Assembly: GCA_937139495.1 (NCBI GenBank) | Contig: CAKZQC010000047.1 | Span: 1-64,000 of the forward strand | Reading direction: 5' to 3' | From: an uncultured Saprospiraceae bacterium | GTDB taxonomy: Bacteria > Bacteroidota > Bacteroidia > Chitinophagales > Saprospiraceae | Length of the DNA stretch: 64,000 nucleotides | Part shown: in pieces, positions 60,297 to 64,000 of the stretch | Layout of the letters: every line of letters begins with the position of its first letter | Numbering within the stretch: position 1 is the stretch's first letter | Notes under the pieces: model-generated | What the model saw: the letters and a program-made list of their open reading frames with translations, nothing else | What the model was told of the DNA's origin: nothing | Database searches by the model: none | Made by a program: the position numbers and the translations under genes

Positions 60297-60332
60297 AAAA
60301 AAGAGCTTTCCCTACTCGGGAAAGCTCTTGCA
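60297..60332. terminator. intrinsic terminator between porT and the GT39 gene
   Basis: AAGAGCTTTCCC (60301-60312), a TACTC loop, and the complement GGGAAAGCTCTT (60318-60329), with an A-run on the left that reads as a T-run for the minus-strand transcript. Confidence 0.78.
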
Positions 60333-60384
60333 AAATATATTCTTTAGGGCATTAATTGGTCAAAAAATAGCCAAAAAATTGTTT

Positions 60385-61119
60385 TTAACCCTCGAAGTGT
60401 AGCGAAATAGCAAAACCTCTAGAGAACAACTTGTCGATAGTTGATGAATAAATCAAATCTTCGTCCCTTGACAAAATATCCATTACGCCATACGAAAATT
60501 TGATTTCGGGTGACAAAATGAAATAAGGGAAAAACACCTGAAAGCCAAAACCAAATTCTACAGCCATATCATGCTGCACGACTTTGATCAGGTCATCAGC
60601 TTTGCGAGAACGTGAATTGCTCGCCAAGTCTATTGTATATTTGGCACCAGCCACCACAAACAATCTAAAATCTTTGTACGGTTTCGATTTGTATCGAACA
60701 TGTATTGGAAATTCTAAAAAGACGGATTCAATTTTTTTGACTTCCGTTTGACTAGTGGTCAAATTATACTCCAGTCGCCTGTCGGCAAAGGATAAGGTCG
60801 GAGTCATAAAACGAAAATCGAAATTTTCGCCCAACTTAATATTGGCTACAATTCCAAGATTGAATCCTGGTCCAAAGGAAGAATTGATTGTAGCAATTGT
60901 ATCGTTTCCGACTAAACTCTGATCTCGATCTATCCTAAATTTTGACATATTGATACCCAATGTAATTCCAAAATAATAGCTTTTTTTAGAAAACTTATTT
61001 TCGTAATTAAAAGAGCCGCCCTGTGCTTGGGCTTGTTGCACGAAAGTGCCTATCAGCAAAAAAAGAATTACTTGGTAGCGGTGTAAATGGAACAAATTCC
61101 TAACGAAAGTTTTGTGCAT
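60385..61119 (-). CDS. porT: PorT-family outer membrane protein of the type IX secretion system
   Basis: A 244-residue outer-membrane beta-barrel with a signal peptide (hydrophobic core VILFLLIGTFV, ending QAQA). Strand motifs include YYFGITLGINMSKFRI, FGPGFNLGIVANIKL and FEFPIHVRYKSKPY-like barrel strands. PorT is required for T9SS in Porphyromonas. It is commonly encoded next to ubiE/menG in this phylum, as here. The chosen start overlaps the 3' end of menG by 52 bases; a downstream TTG could also serve. Its presence fits the T9SS cargo at 32515. Confidence 0.78.
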   Translation of the reverse strand: MHKTFVRNLFHLHRYQVILFLLIGTFVQQAQAQGGSFNYENKFSKKSYYFGITLGINMSKFRIDRDQSLVGNDTIATINSSFGPGFNLGIVANIKLGENFDFRFMTPTLSFADRRLEYNLTTSQTEVKKIESVFLEFPIHVRYKSKPYKDFRLFVVAGAKYTIDLASNSRSRKADDLIKVVQHDMAVEFGFGFQVFFPYFILSPEIKFSYGVMDILSRDEDLIYSSTIDKLFSRGFAISLHFEG

Positions 61120-61814
61120 TGTGCGTTTTTTAGTCCTATGTCTGTTAGCAAATCCAAGAAGTCTTGCCCTTCTGGAAAGGCTTGTACAGATTCATATAAA
61201 TATCCGTAGGCTTTTTTGTCCTTGGATGTGAGTTTACCAATAAAAGGCAAGATATACTTAAAGTATAAATTAAATAACTGTTTGAAAGGGAAAATGGTTG
61301 GTTTTGAAAACTCTAGCACCATCATTTTGCCACCAGGGCGCAATATTCTTGCCATGTCTTCGAGTCCACCCCGTACATTGGCAAAATTACGCACGCCAAA
61401 AGCTGCCATAGTTGCATCAAATGAGTTATCAGCAAACGGCAAATGTTCAGAATCCCCTTCTTGTAGAGTTATAACGTCGTCTATACCTAGTTTTTGTATC
61501 TTTTTGTCACCAACTTCCAACATTTTAACAGAAATATCAATTCCAACTATCTTATCGGGCTGCAATTGCTTCTTTGCTTCTATTGCCAAATCGCCTGTTC
61601 CCGTAGCAACATCTAGTATTGTTTTGGGCTTGTCTGCGGCAAGTGCTGCTATTGCTTTCTTTCGCCAACTGCGGTCAATTCCTAACGATAGGAAGTGATT
61701 AAGAAAGTCATAATATTTTGCAATATTATTAAACATCGAAGACACTTGATTCTTTTTTGCCGCCTGTTCTTCGTAAGGTTTTACGGTCTCTGCTTTGATT
61801 TCGTTTATACTCAT
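61068..61814 (-). CDS. menG: demethylmenaquinone methyltransferase (UbiE/MenG)
   Basis: SAM-dependent methyltransferase for the last step of menaquinone synthesis. The 248-residue protein has MFNNIAKYYDFLNHFLSLGID, the SAM motif LDVATGTGDLA (about residues 77-87), VGIDIS, and the family signature block MAAFGVRNFANVRGGLEDM. The C-terminus ends SIYTATK. Its 3' end overlaps porT. Bacteroidota use menaquinone, so menG is the better name. Confidence 0.93.
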   Translation of the reverse strand: MSINEIKAETVKPYEEQAAKKNQVSSMFNNIAKYYDFLNHFLSLGIDRSWRKKAIAALAADKPKTILDVATGTGDLAIEAKKQLQPDKIVGIDISVKMLEVGDKKIQKLGIDDVITLQEGDSEHLPFADNSFDATMAAFGVRNFANVRGGLEDMARILRPGGKMMVLEFSKPTIFPFKQLFNLYFKYILPFIGKLTSKDKKAYGYLYESVQAFPEGQDFLDLLTDIGLKNAQCTKLSLGICSIYTATK

Positions 61815-61996
61815 TATAGTTGTTTGTTTGGTGTAGGCTACTCGCCTACCAAATATCGCAAAAAGTGCGTTACACTAATAATTTAAGCTATGCTTGCTGT
61901 TTGTAGGGACATTTTATCGCCCTTATATTAATTCTACTTTAGAGCGTATCCGCTACTTTTCTAGAGTAGCTGTGCTTCATTTTGATACAACTTGTT

Positions 61997-62050
61997 TATC
62001 TTTGCATTTCATGTTAGACATAATCAAGAGATAAGCAGGATTATCTTTGG
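61997..62050 (+). promoter_or_regulatory. two candidate -7 boxes upstream of engB
   Basis: TATCTTTG occurs at 61997-62004 and again at 62043-62050, both matching TAnnTTTG, 110 and 64 bases before the engB ATG. The -33 boxes are not clear. The rest of the 61815-62113 gap has only small stem-loops. Confidence 0.45.
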
Positions 62051-62113
62051 TGTCACAAAAATAACATTTTATCTCTTAGAAAGATTACTCACTTTCAAAC
62101 ATTTGACAAAAAT

Positions 62114-62767
62114 ATGCTGATTCATCACGCTAAATATACTTCTAGCCACACTAAGCTGGAGCAATGTCCTGTTGCTGACCGTCCCGAATATGCTTTTATT
62201 GGGCGCTCTAATGTAGGCAAATCTTCGTTGATCAATATGCTTTGCGACCACAAGTCGCTCGCCAAAACATCGAGCCAACCAGGAAAAACACAAACCATCA
62301 ATTATTTTGACATTGACAAAACCTGGTATTTGGTCGATTTGCCGGGATATGGTTACGCTCGTATTGCGGAACGTACTCGCCAGCATTGGAAAAAAATGAT
62401 TCACTTCTATATGCGCAATCGCACCACCATGCAATGTGCTTTCTTGCTAGTTGACACTTGCGTGCAACCACAAGAAAAAGATATTGAGTTTGCCAACTGG
62501 ATGGGCAAAAATGGGATTCCGTTTGTAATCGTATTCACCAAAACAGATCGCAAAAAATCCATCAAACGCAAAGAGTTTTTAGATGCCTTCAAGACTGAAT
62601 TTTTGAAACATTGGAGCAAAATGCCTCAATATTTCTTTACTTCTTCGGAGCTACGAGAAGGCAAAGAAGAATTATTGGATTTCATTGGTAGCATCAATGA
62701 CAGCTACTACGAAGCCCAAGCTGCCGCCAAAAAAGAACAAGACGAACAAACCGATCATTGGATGTAA
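62114..62767 (+). CDS. engB: ribosome biogenesis GTPase EngB (YsxC/YihA)
   Basis: Essential small GTPase needed for large ribosomal subunit assembly. The 217-residue protein has G1 GRSNVGKSS (residues 30-38), switch I SQPGKTQTINYF, G3 DLPGYGYA (75-82), G4 TKTDRK and G5 SSE. All are intact. It is transcribed away from menG, and the MATE transporter gene follows. Confidence 0.95.
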   Translation: MLIHHAKYTSSHTKLEQCPVADRPEYAFIGRSNVGKSSLINMLCDHKSLAKTSSQPGKTQTINYFDIDKTWYLVDLPGYGYARIAERTRQHWKKMIHFYMRNRTTMQCAFLLVDTCVQPQEKDIEFANWMGKNGIPFVIVFTKTDRKKSIKRKEFLDAFKTEFLKHWSKMPQYFFTSSELREGKEELLDFIGSINDSYYEAQAAAKKEQDEQTDHWM

Positions 62768-62825
62768 TCCTAATGCTCCCGACTACTTGCTACTTTTTTG
62801 ATTTGTACACCAACGCTACTTTGTT

Positions 62826-64000
62826 TTGAAAACTTCTGTCTCTTTTAAGTCTATCCTGCAACTTTCGATTCCCATCATGATTGGTTCGGCTGTGCAGAAT
62901 TTGATTACCCTCACCGATACTATTTTTTTGGGGCGAGTGGGCGAAATAGAACTTGGAGCGATTGGATTGGTAGGCGTTTTTTACTTGATGATTGCTTCTA
63001 TTGGCTATAGTTTTTCCAAAGCAGGGCAAATTATGATTGCCCGACGAGTCGGCAGAAAAGAACTGCACCAAATTGGTAGTATCACCTATTCGATGGCTGC
63101 TTTTTCGCTCGTGCTTGCCTTCGGACTGTTTCTGTTTATGCAGTTTGGAGCAGATGCTTTCTTTGGTCTTTTTCTCAACGACCAAGACATTTATCGAGCC
63201 TGTATCGACTACTTATCGTATCGGTCTATTGGTATCTTTTTCAGTTATGCAGGGGTTATTATTGTAGCCTTATATACGGGTGTTGGCAGGACTACCGTCA
63301 TTATTTACAATGCTTTGGTATTAGGTTTGGTCAATACCGCCCTCAATTATGGGCTAATATTTGGCAAGTGGGGACTACCCGAAATGGGGATTGCTGGAGC
63401 TGGATTGGCGAGTACTATCGCCGAAGGCTTGGCTTTTTTTGTGTTCATTATTTATATACTACGCGACAAAAAAGCGAGAGCGTATGGTCTATTTGAAATG
63501 CCTGAAATCGACCTGCGTAATATTCCGTTGCCTGCCAATACAGACGAAATTCCACTAGATAAAATTAGCCCCATAAAGCACACCAAAATTGACTTGACGA
63601 TTATCAAAAGTCAGCTCAAATTGTCAATGCCTATTGTATTGCAGTCTGTTGTGGGTATGGGTTCTTGGTTTATCTTCTTTGTTATTGTCGAAGACATGGG
63701 CAAGACACCATTGGCAATTTCCAATATTATGCGTGCCGTTTATTTGCTGTTCATGATTCCCTGCTGGGGTTTTGCTTCAGGTGTCAATACGATTGTCAGC
63801 AATTTGATTGGCAAAAATCAAAAAGAAGAAGTTTTTGCCGCTACGACCAAAACGGCTTTTTTGTGTTTTGTTTGTACCATGCTATGTACGACTATGCTGT
63901 GGTTTTTCCCAGAATACGTATTATCTATCAGTACCGATGATAGCAACTTGGTAGCTGCTTCTGCTCCTCTTATTCCTATCTTATCTATTGTATTGGCAGT
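62826..64000 (+). CDS. MATE family efflux transporter (C-terminus outside window)
   Basis: Multidrug/Na+ antiporter of the MATE family. No ATG fits the family's N-terminus; the TTG at 62826 gives MKTSVSFKSILQLSIPIMIG, the usual first-helix entry, after an in-frame stop 27 bases upstream. Then come NLITLTDTIFLGRVGEIELGA, the GxAFSxAG-like SFSKAGQIMIARRVG, and a second homologous half beginning QLKLSMPIVLQSVVGMGSWFIF. The frame is open to base 64000 (391 codons). Six to eight helices of the usual twelve are in the window. Confidence 0.85.
   Translation, partial: MKTSVSFKSILQLSIPIMIGSAVQNLITLTDTIFLGRVGEIELGAIGLVGVFYLMIASIGYSFSKAGQIMIARRVGRKELHQIGSITYSMAAFSLVLAFGLFLFMQFGADAFFGLFLNDQDIYRACIDYLSYRSIGIFFSYAGVIIVALYTGVGRTTVIIYNALVLGLVNTALNYGLIFGKWGLPEMGIAGAGLASTIAEGLAFFVFIIYILRDKKARAYGLFEMPEIDLRNIPLPANTDEIPLDKISPIKHTKIDLTIIKSQLKLSMPIVLQSVVGMGSWFIFFVIVEDMGKTPLAISNIMRAVYLLFMIPCWGFASGVNTIVSNLIGKNQKEEVFAATTKTAFLCFVCTMLCTTMLWFFPEYVLSISTDDSNLVAASAPLIPILSIVLA

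Overview
The window reads as a chromosomal segment of an aerobic, chemoheterotrophic member of the Bacteroidota. The support is a PorT-type protein of the type IX secretion system (T9SS), a secreted esterase with a T9SS C-terminal sorting domain, several short lipoproteins, TAnnTTTG (-7) promoter motifs in front of a tRNA gene and several housekeeping genes, and little sign of Shine-Dalgarno use. I cannot place it below phylum with confidence; a Saprospiria-like lineage is only a guess. Typical genes sampled by hand have about 45-50% GC. A few blocks drop to about 28-35% (paaE, the ATPase/DUF4276 pair, the GIY-YIG gene).

Layout. 1-7831: phenylacetate degradation. A divergent, AT-rich, truncated paaE is followed by paaABC, a DUF3050 gene, five tiny membrane-protein genes, paaD, paaG and paaH. 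7836-14232: a 216-bp inverted-repeat element, an unknown protein, a family IV esterase, a catalytically dead M1-peptidase homologue, an RlmD-like RNA methyltransferase without its Fe-S cysteines, and a GNAT gene. 14455-14624: tRNA-Arg(UCU) with promoter and terminator. 14659-23655: two more small membrane proteins, an unusual D-aminoacylase-like amidohydrolase, lipoproteins, a thiolase and unknown exported proteins.

23952-32309 (minus strand) is the main accessory island. It holds a 1241-aa uncharacterised protein, an 838-aa polymorphic-toxin-like protein with a C-terminal HEGSH zincin domain, and a 134-aa putative immunity protein. Downstream is a second, N-terminally truncated copy of the toxin tail plus immunity gene. 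A one-base difference in a homopolymer splits that copy into two reading frames.

32515-46202 is mostly housekeeping and metabolism: T9SS esterase, LutA-like protein, apaG, gmk, OmpA-family protein, DUF2891 lipoprotein, methyltransferase, thioredoxin-like protein, YfcC transporter, glutaryl-CoA dehydrogenase, acetyl-CoA acetyltransferase and pdxJ. 46342-54721 is a patchwork of small membrane proteins (one frameshifted), unknowns, a GIY-YIG/DUF4357 protein, a GT39-like protein and a degenerate site-2-protease homologue. 54815-56581 is an AT-rich ATPase plus DUF4276 pair resembling known anti-phage gene pairs, sitting directly upstream of kdsB. The window closes with envelope genes (kdsB, acyltransferase, ArnT-like GT39), porT, menG, engB and the start of a MATE transporter.

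Three things stand out. First, at least eight small membrane proteins, otherwise mostly unrelated, carry a shared N-terminal M-x(2-5)-[IVL]-L-D-[DEN] tag, and five of them sit inside the paa operon. Second, the duplicated toxin/immunity cassette has identical blocks alternating with divergent patches. Third, four homologues of known enzymes lack key catalytic or metal-binding residues.
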